Shown here one piece after another: positions 1 through 6,834 of a stretch of 24,181 bases of DNA. The position numbers and the translations under genes are program-made. Within the stretch, counting starts at the first letter, position 1. Each line of letters begins with the position of its first letter. The notes below the pieces were generated by a model that made no database searches, was not told the origin of the DNA, and worked only from the letters and a program-made list of their open reading frames with translations. Origin of the DNA: JABIBU01 sp964464685 (GTDB taxonomy: Bacteria > Patescibacteriota > Patescibacteriia > Magasanikbacterales > UBA922); NCBI GenBank assembly GCA_964464685.1, contig CAYXGV010000012.1, forward strand, positions 1-24,181. Direction: 5' to 3'.

Positions 1-53
1 AATGGGACTCTCTCGAGTAAGTGCTTGGTAAACACTTCAATCACTGTATAGAT

Positions 54-82
54 ACTATACAATATACTTAAAAAAATGTCAA
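54..82 (-). promoter_or_regulatory. Outward promoter at left edge
   Basis: On the minus strand a -35 box TTGACA (77-82) and a -10 box TATAGT (54-59) are 17 bp apart. Transcription would start near 47 and run out of the left edge, so the gene it serves is not visible. The first transcribed bases hold a small inverted repeat (AAGTG/CACTT around 20-38). Confidence 0.5.
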
Positions 83-122
83 TTCACATCTGTGTAATCT
101 GTGTTTCAAAAATCTGTGGTAT

Positions 123-1259
123 TTACTCTATTTTCTTCACCACCAAATTTACATGTTCAGACACGTGGGGAACTGTCATCATCCAAGCTGGATTAAACTT
201 AATTTCTACCCCCTGGACATGATCCAAAGAAAGCAAATAACGACGCACCTCATCCTTGGTTTTGCCGAAAAACAATGTTTTTTCCAATTGCCTACTTTCG
301 GGATCCAATTCCACAAAACCAGTATAAAATATATTCAAAACTGCTGATTTGTTTTCTAAATCATAATCACCTAGTGTCACTGTTGGTTCAGATTCGCAAG
401 GATATACCTTTTCAATATCGCTGATTACTCTTTTTTCTAAATCTTTTTTGGCAGCATTTAAAATTTCATTTTCATCAAAAAATACTCCAATCACCGTCGC
501 CCAACCAGTCAGCCCAAAATCTTCTATTTCTTGATTAATTTCAACATTTGTTTCTATTTCTTGATCAACCACAGAAAAAATACCTTTCAAATCTGGATAA
601 AGCGCGGTGAGTTTTTCCACACCTTCTTTTTTCATATCAACTATCAACTCTTCTTCAGATTTTTTCAAATCTTCACTAGTCAAAACACCAAAAGTTCTTA
701 CTCCACCATGCATAGTTTCATTGCTAGTGGCATAAATAAATGCCTGAACATCTTCGCGTAAACCCGGAATAGTAAATTTGGTTGGACCAATTTCACTTGT
801 TTTGCCTTCTACATCAGCATAAACCTCGGCTTCAATTGTACCATTGGCTGGCACAGTCACTCGATTTTTTAATCTAAACAAAATTCCTTCTGGGCTAAGT
901 AATCTAGTGGTAGCTATCAGGGGTTGGGCGTAGTCTTTTTCATTGTGTAATATTACTATTCCAGTTGCCAAAGACATTTCTTCTTTGTTAGATTTTGGTT
1001 TGAATAATTTTTCTAAAGAAATTTCAGTTGTCACAACCTGACCATTATTATCCTCTTCACCACCTTTAATCTCCATGGTTGAATTCACCTCAACTGGTTC
1101 TGGCTTGGTAACTATTGTAATTGTCGCTCGTTTGGACGACATAAAAACAATAACAGCCAATAGTACTAACGTTAAAAATAAAAAAGACAAAGCCACTATT
1201 TTATAAAATCTAACTGATTGCCCCCCACTCAAGTTAGTTTCTTTTCTTCTTGGAGTCAT
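123..1259 (-). CDS. Membrane-anchored protein with baseplate-J-like region
   Basis: The 378-residue protein has a short basic N-terminus and one hydrophobic span at about residues 20-41. The rest should lie outside the membrane. Residues about 95-180 have the beta-rich pattern of baseplate-J/gp47-like regions: a Thr-rich strand, then a 'VPANGTIEAEVYADVEGKTSEIGP' type segment (shown here only as a pattern around residues 137-160), then a Gly/Pro turn. No catalytic motif is visible. The start is the only ATG before the membrane span, and no Shine-Dalgarno is seen. It lies 52 bp downstream of the PilB-like ATPase gene on the same strand, so it may be co-transcribed. A surface or pilus-linked role is only an inference; the family match is from memory of the pattern. 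Confidence 0.6.
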   Translation of the reverse strand: MTPRRKETNLSGGQSVRFYKIVALSFLFLTLVLLAVIVFMSSKRATITIVTKPEPVEVNSTMEIKGGEEDNNGQVVTTEISLEKLFKPKSNKEEMSLATGIVILHNEKDYAQPLIATTRLLSPEGILFRLKNRVTVPANGTIEAEVYADVEGKTSEIGPTKFTIPGLREDVQAFIYATSNETMHGGVRTFGVLTSEDLKKSEEELIVDMKKEGVEKLTALYPDLKGIFSVVDQEIETNVEINQEIEDFGLTGWATVIGVFFDENEILNAAKKDLEKRVISDIEKVYPCESEPTVTLGDYDLENKSAVLNIFYTGFVELDPESRQLEKTLFFGKTKDEVRRYLLSLDHVQGVEIKFNPAWMMTVPHVSEHVNLVVKKIE

Positions 1260-1311
1260 AAAAATATAGTTATAAAATTGAAAGTTATAAAGTTTAAAAA
1301 CTTTTAACTAA

Positions 1312-3075
1312 TTAGTCAATAACTCTAAACACCTCATCTAACGAAGTCAAACCTTCTAGGGCTTTTATAATTCCATCTTGTACCATTGTCACCATACCTG
1401 AAGCAATCGCACTTTGTTCAATATCATGTTCAGCCACATTGCCAGACAAAATCATTTGTTCTATCTCTGAATTCATTAATAAAATTTCATAAATACCAAT
1501 TCGACCTTTAAATCCAATACCGCCACAAACCGGACAACCAGTGCCTTTGTAAAAAACCAATTTTTTCTTTTCTACTTCTGTTTTTGTTTTTGGAGGCATT
1601 CGTGAAATAACATTTTGAACTTCAGACAATCTTTTTTCATCTAACTTTTCTTCTTGCTTGCACCCGTCACAAACTCGACGAACCAAACGTTGACCAATAA
1701 CTGCGTTTAGGGCTGGTGCTAATAAAAATGGTTTTACACCCATAGACACAAACCGAGGCACCGCACCAGCCGCACTATTGGTATGAACAGTAGAAAACAT
1801 CAAATGTCCGGTCAGAGCAGCCTGAACAGCAGTATCAGCAGTATCCAAATCACGAATTTCTCCAACCATTACAATGTCTGGATCTTGACGCAAAATGGAA
1901 CGTAGACCTTTGGCAAAAGTAAAACCCTTGGCAGTATCAATCTGACTTTGATTGATTCCCTCCATTTTGTATTCAACCGGATCTTCCAAAGTAATAATTT
2001 TAACCCCTGGTTTATTTAAAGTGTCTAAAATAGCATACAAAGTAGTGGTTTTACCAGCTCCAGTTGGACCAGTAATAACTATCATACCATTTGGGCGAGT
2101 GATTTCGTGTCGTAATTTTTCTTCAGCATCACCATAAAAACCCAAACGAGACAAATCCAAACCATGGCGAAACTGATCCAAAAGACGCATCACAATGCTT
2201 TCTCCATAAACAGTCGGAATGGTGGAAACACGCACATCCACCGCGCCTTTGGTTAATTTTATTGTAAACCTACCATCTTGTGGTTTATCAAAAACATTAA
2301 TTTTTAGTGAAGAAAATAATTTTACTCGCGAAACTAATTTGGTATAAATTTCTTTGTCCAGTATTGCTGCATCGTGCAAAATTCCATCCAAACGCACTCT
2401 GACCATAATTTTATTTTCTTCAGCTTCAACATGTAAATCAGAGGCTTCTAATTTTAGAGCTGCTCCCAAAAGCAAAACGATCAAATCAGTGGTACTTTGT
2501 TTATCAAATAATTTTTGTAGAGAAGACAAGTCAGTAATATCGGCCTGTACTTTTTTTAGGTCATTTTCATTTACGCTAATATCTTTTGTAATTGCTTCTA
2601 CCTTGGGTAAATTGGCATAAAGTTTTAACACTCGATCCAAACTATTTTGTGATATAACATACAAAGCACTGTCAGCATGTCTTTTTTCTTCCAAATGTTG
2701 TACCAATTCTTTTACTTCTTCATTTTCTGGTTTAGTCGTACCAAGACGAAACTCATCTGGCGTAGAAAAAAAACAAATTGTGCCTAAACGAGTTGCTTCA
2801 TCTAAGGGAATTTGACGCAATGATTCTTGACTGATAGGAAATTTTTCCAAATCAATATGGGGCAAACCCAATGAAGCGGCATAATTAATTGTTTCTTCTT
2901 CTCTCTCTTTTATTGCTACCTGACCCATTTTTTTCTTAAATTTTTCTTCAATCTCGGGCGAGGAAATATGTAAATCAATATGACCAACTAATTTTTGAGT
3001 TGAATCCAAAACAAAACTATCGTCAGCAGTTTTCTTTTTTTTTAACAAATTATTTATAGATGGCAAATCGGACAT
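1312..3075 (-). CDS. pilB: PilB/GspE-type secretion ATPase
   Basis: This is a hexameric ATPase that powers type IV pilus assembly or type II-like secretion from the cytoplasmic face. An N-terminal N1-like domain (about residues 30-160) precedes the core. The core has Walker A GPTGAGKTTT (about 335-344), an Asp box LEDPVEY, Walker B with DIVMVGEIRD, and a His box LTGHLMFSTVHTN. Two Cys pairs (CDGC and CPVC) form the zinc site typical of PilB/GspE. The length of about 587 residues is normal. A TTG start six bases upstream (3081) is possible; the ATG at 3075 is preferred, and neither has a Shine-Dalgarno. It is 11 bp from the upstream membrane-protein gene, suggesting an operon. No pilin or PilC gene is in the window, so the exact machine is not fixed. 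Confidence 0.92.
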   Translation of the reverse strand: MSDLPSINNLLKKKKTADDSFVLDSTQKLVGHIDLHISSPEIEEKFKKKMGQVAIKEREEETINYAASLGLPHIDLEKFPISQESLRQIPLDEATRLGTICFFSTPDEFRLGTTKPENEEVKELVQHLEEKRHADSALYVISQNSLDRVLKLYANLPKVEAITKDISVNENDLKKVQADITDLSSLQKLFDKQSTTDLIVLLLGAALKLEASDLHVEAEENKIMVRVRLDGILHDAAILDKEIYTKLVSRVKLFSSLKINVFDKPQDGRFTIKLTKGAVDVRVSTIPTVYGESIVMRLLDQFRHGLDLSRLGFYGDAEEKLRHEITRPNGMIVITGPTGAGKTTTLYAILDTLNKPGVKIITLEDPVEYKMEGINQSQIDTAKGFTFAKGLRSILRQDPDIVMVGEIRDLDTADTAVQAALTGHLMFSTVHTNSAAGAVPRFVSMGVKPFLLAPALNAVIGQRLVRRVCDGCKQEEKLDEKRLSEVQNVISRMPPKTKTEVEKKKLVFYKGTGCPVCGGIGFKGRIGIYEILLMNSEIEQMILSGNVAEHDIEQSAIASGMVTMVQDGIIKALEGLTSLDEVFRVID

Positions 3076-3086
3076 AACCAAAAATA

Positions 3087-4061
3087 TTATTTACCAAGAT
3101 AATGCATTATCCTACTTTTTATACCAACATGATGCATACTCATAAATAAATAAGTCCAAGTTGAAATAACAAAAACAGAAAAAATACTGGCTACTAATAT
3201 TATAAACAAAGCATTCAAGCCAACCCCAACCATAAGACCAGCTAACCACAAAGAAATACTACCTGTCATGTTAACTATTGCCCAACTAGCCAAAGTTGGC
3301 AAAAAGAAAACCATCATACCAAATAAAACTACCACAACCAGCACAATATTCATTAACAAAATTATTATACCAACCTCTACTGATACTAACCAATGATTAA
3401 TAAATAATTTCCAAGCTGCTCGCCAAGCTTCCCAAAACTTATATTCCTCTACCACCACATAACCAGCAGCATAAATAGTTAAAAAAGAAACAACCAAACC
3501 AACCAGACTAGCCAAAACAAAAATTAACAAAAACAGCAATGACAAACCAACACCATTATTAAGCAACAACTTAAACGCCAAATAACCAACTGGTAGAGCC
3601 AACAAACAATAAGCTATTTTTTTAAATAAATTTATAAAAAACATGCGCCAAAAATGTTTCACTCCCACATGCCATTCTTCACCAGCATTAGGTAATTTTT
3701 TATGTTTTACCAATGTTGCTGTAGCTTTTATCAAAGCCCCTTGAGACACAACTGATACAAATACTAATAACAAACCAAACCCGAGCATAACTACCAACAA
3801 ACTAGCAAACCAAATCCAACCATCTATTGGTAAATTTAACTGAGCTGTACCGAGAGCCAATTCCTTGAAAAAAACTAACCGCTCATACATCACCAAATGA
3901 ATTGGTCGACCAGCCGCCGACATACCAACTTTGCTAAGTAAATCTAAAATACCCATCTGTCCTAAAAAGACAGAAAACAAACCAAATACCCAAAGTATTT
4001 TGTGTTCACGAGCCATCTTCCAGCTGTGCGCTAGAGCTTCGCGATAGAGTGGTGTTTTCAT
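3087..4061 (-). CDS. Polytopic membrane protein, unknown function
   Basis: The 324-residue protein has about six hydrophobic segments: near residues 23-43, 80-108, 138-165, 172-200, 226-262 and 272-305. The loops are short and basic. The N-terminus is cytoplasm-like and amphipathic, with a motif resembling 'AHSWKMAREHKILWVFGLF', which recurs in uncharacterised bacterial membrane proteins with glycerophosphodiester-phosphodiesterase-membrane-domain-like folds. I do not recognise a specific family. It lies 11 bp upstream of the PilB-like gene, on the same strand, and could be its membrane partner or simply a neighbour. No enzymatic residues stand out. Confidence 0.7.
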   Translation of the reverse strand: MKTPLYREALAHSWKMAREHKILWVFGLFSVFLGQMGILDLLSKVGMSAAGRPIHLVMYERLVFFKELALGTAQLNLPIDGWIWFASLLVVMLGFGLLLVFVSVVSQGALIKATATLVKHKKLPNAGEEWHVGVKHFWRMFFINLFKKIAYCLLALPVGYLAFKLLLNNGVGLSLLFLLIFVLASLVGLVVSFLTIYAAGYVVVEEYKFWEAWRAAWKLFINHWLVSVEVGIIILLMNIVLVVVVLFGMMVFFLPTLASWAIVNMTGSISLWLAGLMVGVGLNALFIILVASIFSVFVISTWTYLFMSMHHVGIKSRIMHYLGK

Positions 4062-4224
4062 ACTTTAATAAATTAAAAATTAAGATTTTTATGGTGTATT
4101 AATTATATTCAAAAATTCCTAGTTTCCAAATTCTAGTTTCTTTTTCTATTTAATTATAGTATATCACATTTTTAAATAAATAAAAACAAACAGACAAAAA
4201 TGTGCCCAAAACACATCTCATACG

Positions 4225-4254
4225 AAAAGAGACGCGATAAATCGCGTCTCTACA
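4225..4254. repeat. GAGACGCGAT palindrome, copy 1 (probable ftsH terminator)
   Basis: An 11-bp stem AGAGACGCGAT (4228-4238) / ATCGCGTCTCT (4241-4251) has an AA loop. Thirty bases are identical to 6789-6818. Read on the minus strand it follows the ftsH stop by about 20 bp and is followed by TTTT, so it can serve as an intrinsic terminator. Confidence 0.8.
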
Positions 4255-4270
4255 GATAATATTATCCCAA

Positions 4271-6160
4271 TCACCCAATCGCTTCCTGCCTGTCCCGACC
4301 TTGCGTCGGGATGTCCTCTGTTTTTTCTGTATTTTCCATGTCCATTATAGATTTAAACACATCCTGCTCCACTGTTTCTTTTTCCAACAAAACTTTTACC
4401 AGTTCGTCCATTTTATTTTTATTTGTTTTGATAACTTCTTCAGCTGTTTTTAAGGCTGTATGTAATAATCCATTTATTTCTTCATCAATCGTCTCAGCAG
4501 TTTTTTCTGAATAATTTTTCTTTTCATGAATATCTTGAGCCAAGAAAATTAATTCTTCATTGTCAGCATACATGCGAGGACCAAGTTTGTCACTCATGCC
4601 ATATTGCATTACCATTTTTTTGGCAATCTGTGTTGCTTTTTTCAAATCACTTGATGGACCAGTAGATAATTGATCAACACCATAAATTAATTTTTCTGTC
4701 ACATAACCACCCAAAATCATGGCTAGATCATCATTAAATTTGGCAATGGTAGAATAACAAATTTCTTTTTCTGGCATTGAAAGTGTATAACCCCCAGCCA
4801 TTCCTCGTCCAATAATAGAAACCTTTCTAATTGAATCACAATTTGGTAAAAAGTGACCGACTATAGCATGACCAGCTTCGTGATAAGCTGTCATTTCTCT
4901 TTCTTTATCACTCATGACACGAGAACGTTTTTCTGGTCCAAGTAAAACCTTTTCAATACTTTCCAAAACTTCAACCTCATCAATTTTTTTCTTATCCCGA
5001 CGCACTGCCAATATAGCAGCTTCATTTAAAAGATTGGCCAGATCAGCTCCAGAAAATCCAGGGGTACGTTCAGCAATTTTACGCAATGAAACAGTTTTAG
5101 TAATTGGCTTATCTTTGGCATGAACTTTTAATATTTCTTCTCTATCTTCAATATCAGGCAAATCAATCACCACTCGACGATCAAAACGACCAGGACGAAG
5201 CAAAGCTGGATCCAACACATCCGGACGATTGGTCGCCGCAATTACAATCACACCTAAATTAGGATCAAAGCCATCCATCTCAACCAAAATTTGATTCAAA
5301 GTTTGTTCACGTTCATCATGTGAGCCACCCAATCCAGATCCACGTTTGCGACCAACGGCATCAATTTCATCTATAAAAATAATTGCTGGAGCAGATTTTT
5401 TGGCTTTGTTGAATAAATCACGCACTCGAGAAGCACCAACACCTACAAACATTTCTACAAATTCAGAACCAGAGATATGAAAAAAAGGTACATTAGCCTC
5501 GCCCGCAACGGCTTTGGCAAGTAAAGTCTTACCAGTACCAGGTGAACCCATCAAAAGAACACCCTTTGGAATCTTGGCACCCATTTCAGTAAATTTTTTA
5601 GGATTTTTCAAAAAATCAACCACCTCATTCAATTCTTCTTTGGCCTCTTTGGCACCAGCTACATCTTTAAAAGTTTTTTTATTTTTATCATCTGGCTTAT
5701 TTTGTTTGGCCTGTGATTGACCAAAACCCATGGCTTTGTTATTGGCTCCTTGCATCTGACGAGACATAAACCAAATAATACCAACTATAAGTAAAATTGG
5801 TAATAATGATGGTAAAATTAAACCCATCCAGTAATTAAATCCAGACTCTTCTTTTACTAACAAATTTACTTTTTGCAACTTAGCTGAATCCACTCCATAA
5901 TCTGACATTAATTCGGCAAACGATTGTCCGGGTTCTTTTTTAACTTCCAAAACCTTTTTCTCGTCACCATTTAAAGTAGCTAATAAGAAATCGCCACGAA
6001 CTTCCACTTCTTTTACTTGTTCATCATTAATGTTTTGCACCAAAGTATTAACCCCAACTTTTTCCGGCTCCACTTCACTTGAATAAGTAAAACTCAAAAT
6101 CGCCGCAAAGGTGAGCAAGACGAGAAAAATGATAGTAAAATTTTTGATAAGGTTTTTCAT
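4271..6160 (-). CDS. ftsH: ATP-dependent zinc metalloprotease FtsH
   Basis: FtsH is a membrane-bound AAA+ protease that unfolds and degrades membrane and regulatory proteins. Two membrane spans (about residues 7-27 and 109-131) enclose a small external domain. The AAA module has Walker A GSPGTGKT (205-212), Walker B IIFIDEID, and the second region of homology with ATNRPDVLDPALLRPGRFDRR. The zinc protease motif HEAGH is at 427-431. The ATG at 6160 is chosen because the hydrophobic anchor begins right after it; an ATG 17 codons upstream adds an AT-rich Ile/Tyr run that looks like untranslated leader. The last residues (about 616-622 of 629) are encoded by a palindrome, TCCCGAC/GTCGGGA, at 4293-4311. 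It is transcribed alone from a strong promoter. Confidence 0.97.
   Translation of the reverse strand: MKNLIKNFTIIFLVLLTFAAILSFTYSSEVEPEKVGVNTLVQNINDEQVKEVEVRGDFLLATLNGDEKKVLEVKKEPGQSFAELMSDYGVDSAKLQKVNLLVKEESGFNYWMGLILPSLLPILLIVGIIWFMSRQMQGANNKAMGFGQSQAKQNKPDDKNKKTFKDVAGAKEAKEELNEVVDFLKNPKKFTEMGAKIPKGVLLMGSPGTGKTLLAKAVAGEANVPFFHISGSEFVEMFVGVGASRVRDLFNKAKKSAPAIIFIDEIDAVGRKRGSGLGGSHDEREQTLNQILVEMDGFDPNLGVIVIAATNRPDVLDPALLRPGRFDRRVVIDLPDIEDREEILKVHAKDKPITKTVSLRKIAERTPGFSGADLANLLNEAAILAVRRDKKKIDEVEVLESIEKVLLGPEKRSRVMSDKEREMTAYHEAGHAIVGHFLPNCDSIRKVSIIGRGMAGGYTLSMPEKEICYSTIAKFNDDLAMILGGYVTEKLIYGVDQLSTGPSSDLKKATQIAKKMVMQYGMSDKLGPRMYADNEELIFLAQDIHEKKNYSEKTAETIDEEINGLLHTALKTAEEVIKTNKNKMDELVKVLLEKETVEQDVFKSIMDMENTEKTEDIPTQGRDRQEAIG
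4293..4311. repeat. Palindrome inside the 3' end of ftsH
   Basis: TCCCGAC (4293-4299) and GTCGGGA (4305-4311) form a 7-bp inverted repeat with a 5-base loop. It is translated as part of the disordered FtsH tail (PTQGRDR). Confidence 0.6.
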
Positions 6161-6233
6161 AAATAAATATACTAATATACGAATAATACTAATTATACTA
6201 ATGCTATACAAATGTGTATAAAATTAGTTCCTT

Positions 6234-6262
6234 AATTATAGCGGAATTGGGGGAAAAGTCAA
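6234..6262 (-). promoter_or_regulatory. ftsH promoter
   Basis: On the minus strand, -35 TTGACT (6257-6262), a 17-bp spacer and -10 TATAAT (6234-6239). Start near 6227, giving a leader of about 67 nt to the ATG at 6160. The leader is AT-rich with no Shine-Dalgarno. Confidence 0.75.
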
Positions 6263-6286
6263 GTTTGGGGGTATTTTAGGATAATC

Positions 6287-6295
6287 TGTGGATAA
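6287..6295 (-). promoter_or_regulatory. DnaA box (perfect)
   Basis: TTATCCACA on the minus strand. It lies between the divergent ftsH promoter and the promoter of the first small RNA, only 4 bp from the latter's -35 box. Confidence 0.55.
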
Positions 6296-6299
6296 AAAC

Positions 6300-6327
6300 T
6301 TGACAAATCCAACAAATATGATATAAT
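6300..6327 (+). promoter_or_regulatory. Promoter of small RNA 1
   Basis: TTGACA (6300-6305), a 16-bp spacer and TATAAT (6322-6327), both consensus. Start expected near 6334. The 11 bases 6317-6327 recur exactly at the next promoter (6415-6425). Confidence 0.8.
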
Positions 6328-6333
6328 TATATT

Positions 6334-6403
6334 AATGGTAAGTCAGCTGTGGACTACATATCCGCTCTGAATCTCTGAACTCCCTACGGGGAGTTCTTTG
6401 TTT
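6334..6403 (+). ncRNA. Small RNA 1, complementary to the tRNA-like RNA
   Basis: A consensus promoter ends 7 bp upstream. The unit ends in a hairpin GAACTCCC (6377-6384) / GGGGAGTTC (6388-6396) closed by a UACG loop and followed by TTTGTTTT, as in an intrinsic terminator. The predicted RNA is about 70 nt. Three segments are complementary, in antiparallel order, to the tRNA-like RNA just downstream: 6334-6345 with 6470-6481 (12 bp, all Watson-Crick), 6347-6354 with 6460-6467 (8 bp, three G-U), and 6361-6368 with 6450-6457 (8 bp). In a read-through transcript these make a long cis hairpin; as separate RNAs they make a duplex covering the D-arm and anticodon arm. I know no family that matches. 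Confidence 0.6.
6335..6370 (+). CDS. Possible leaderless 11-codon leader peptide
   Basis: An ATG at the predicted +1/+2 of small RNA 1 opens a frame MVSQLWTTYPL that ends at TGA (6368-6370), 6 bp before the terminator hairpin. Leaderless translation is plausible because most genes here lack Shine-Dalgarno sites and ruvB also appears leaderless. The frame is too short to judge by composition and may be chance. Confidence 0.25.
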   Translation: MVSQLWTTYPL

Positions 6404-6404
6404 T
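6377..6404 (+). terminator. Terminator of small RNA 1
   Basis: An 8-bp stem GAACTCCC / GGGAGTTC with a UACG loop (6385-6388), then TTTGTTTT. The stem is very stable because of the C(UACG)G closure. Confidence 0.65.
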
Positions 6405-6425
6405 GTCAAAAAATTATGATATAAT
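6398..6425 (+). promoter_or_regulatory. Promoter of the tRNA-like RNA
   Basis: A consensus -10 TATAAT (6420-6425) sits in an 11-base copy of the upstream -10 region. The -35 is weaker; TTGTTT about 16 bp upstream, overlapping the previous terminator tail, fits best. Start near 6432. Confidence 0.55.
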
Positions 6426-6443
6426 GCGCACCGGTGGAATGAG

Positions 6444-6517
6444 GGGCGGAGAGCGGAAGGTCCGTGGTTTGACTTACCATTCAAGTTTCAGGGGTTCGAA
6501 TCCCCCTCCGTCCACCA
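6444..6517 (+). tRNA. Unusual tRNA or tRNA-like RNA, 8+4 bp branch, G3:U70
   Basis: An eight-pair acceptor stem is formed by 6444-6451 with 6506-6513; its third pair is G-U, the alanine identity signal. Discriminator A and an encoded CCA follow (6514-6517). The T-arm is four pairs, GGGG/CCCC, with the canonical loop TTCGAAT (6495-6501). A compact D-like hairpin GCGGA-AGG-TCCGT (6453-6465) and a five-pair anticodon-like arm (6468-6472 with 6481-6485) with an eight-base loop CTTACCAT (6473-6480) complete a cloverleaf. A UAC (Val) or ACC (Gly) anticodon can be read. The usual U8 and a normal D-loop are missing. 8/4 branches are known in 'allo-tRNA' type tRNAs. A 7+5 reading is possible but leaves an A-C mismatch. 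The short 5' leader GGTGGA (6433-6438) can also pair with the 3' end TCCACC. It could instead be a decayed tRNA. tRNA-Leu in this window has no encoded CCA. Confidence 0.55.
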
Positions 6518-6520
6518 CCC

Positions 6521-6552
6521 AAAATCCCGATTAAATCGAGATTTTAGTTTTT
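6521..6552 (+). terminator. Terminator of the tRNA-like RNA
   Basis: A stem AAAATCcCGAT (6521-6531) / ATCGaGATTTT (6535-6545) with one C-A mismatch and a TAA loop, followed by AGTTTTT. It ends the second small transcription unit 4 bp after its CCA. Confidence 0.7.
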
Positions 6553-6637
6553 GGAAAAAAGGTAACAATATGTAACTCAAACCTTCAGGTTTGACCACAT
6601 TCCTTTATTACAAACAAAAAACACCTTATCTAAAGAT

Positions 6638-6704
6638 GGAGTGACAAACGCAAGTTTGTCTCGCTGTATAATTCCGCACGAGACAGACTCGCGTCTGTCA
6701 CTCC
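6638..6704. repeat. MITE-like double palindrome
   Basis: Two 26-base arms (6638-6663 and 6679-6704) are inverted copies with 23 of 26 positions matching, and the three differences still allow G-U pairing. Each arm is itself a hairpin: GACAAAC-GCAA-GTTTGTC on the left and GACAGAC-TCGC-GTCTGTC on the right. The 15-base centre contains TATAAT. No gene is inside. Confidence 0.75.
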
Positions 6705-6725
6705 ACTATTTCTTATCTCAACTTA

Positions 6726-6765
6726 TCTCTATATATCTCTATATATCTCTATATATCTCTATATA
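6726..6765. repeat. Tandem repeat, four copies of TCTCTATATA
   Basis: A 10-base unit is repeated four times without change, in the gap between the small RNAs and the 3' end of the S1 gene. A period near one DNA helical turn could give intrinsic curvature, but no function is visible. Confidence 0.8.
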
Positions 6766-6788
6766 TATTTAAATCCACTTATTCATAA

Positions 6789-6818
6789 AAAAGAGACGCG
6801 ATAAATCGCGTCTCTACA
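6789..6818. repeat. GAGACGCGAT palindrome, copy 2 (probable S1-gene terminator)
   Basis: Identical over 30 bases to 4225-4254: stem 6792-6802 / 6805-6815 with an AA loop. On the minus strand it lies 17 bp after the S1-gene stop and is followed by TTTTTTAT, which makes a good intrinsic terminator. Confidence 0.8.
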
Positions 6819-6834
6819 TTACTTAATTACTCTA

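Noticed and set aside
6440..6470. 4.5S SRP RNA (GGAAGG motif)
   Set aside because: The surrounding conserved bases of the SRP loop (GTCAGG..GCAGC) are missing.
6334..6517. A tmRNA, possibly two-piece
   Set aside because: The G3:U70 pair, CCA and T-arm fit, but there is no tag reading frame ending in Ala-Ala, no GGATTCGACGG-like D region, and both acceptor strands lie in the second RNA, which no permutation of tmRNA explains.
6433..6517. A class II tRNA beginning at GGTGGA
   Set aside because: GGTGGA pairs with TCCACC, but this leaves three unpaired bases before the T-stem and no D-stem. The 6444 start gives a complete cloverleaf.
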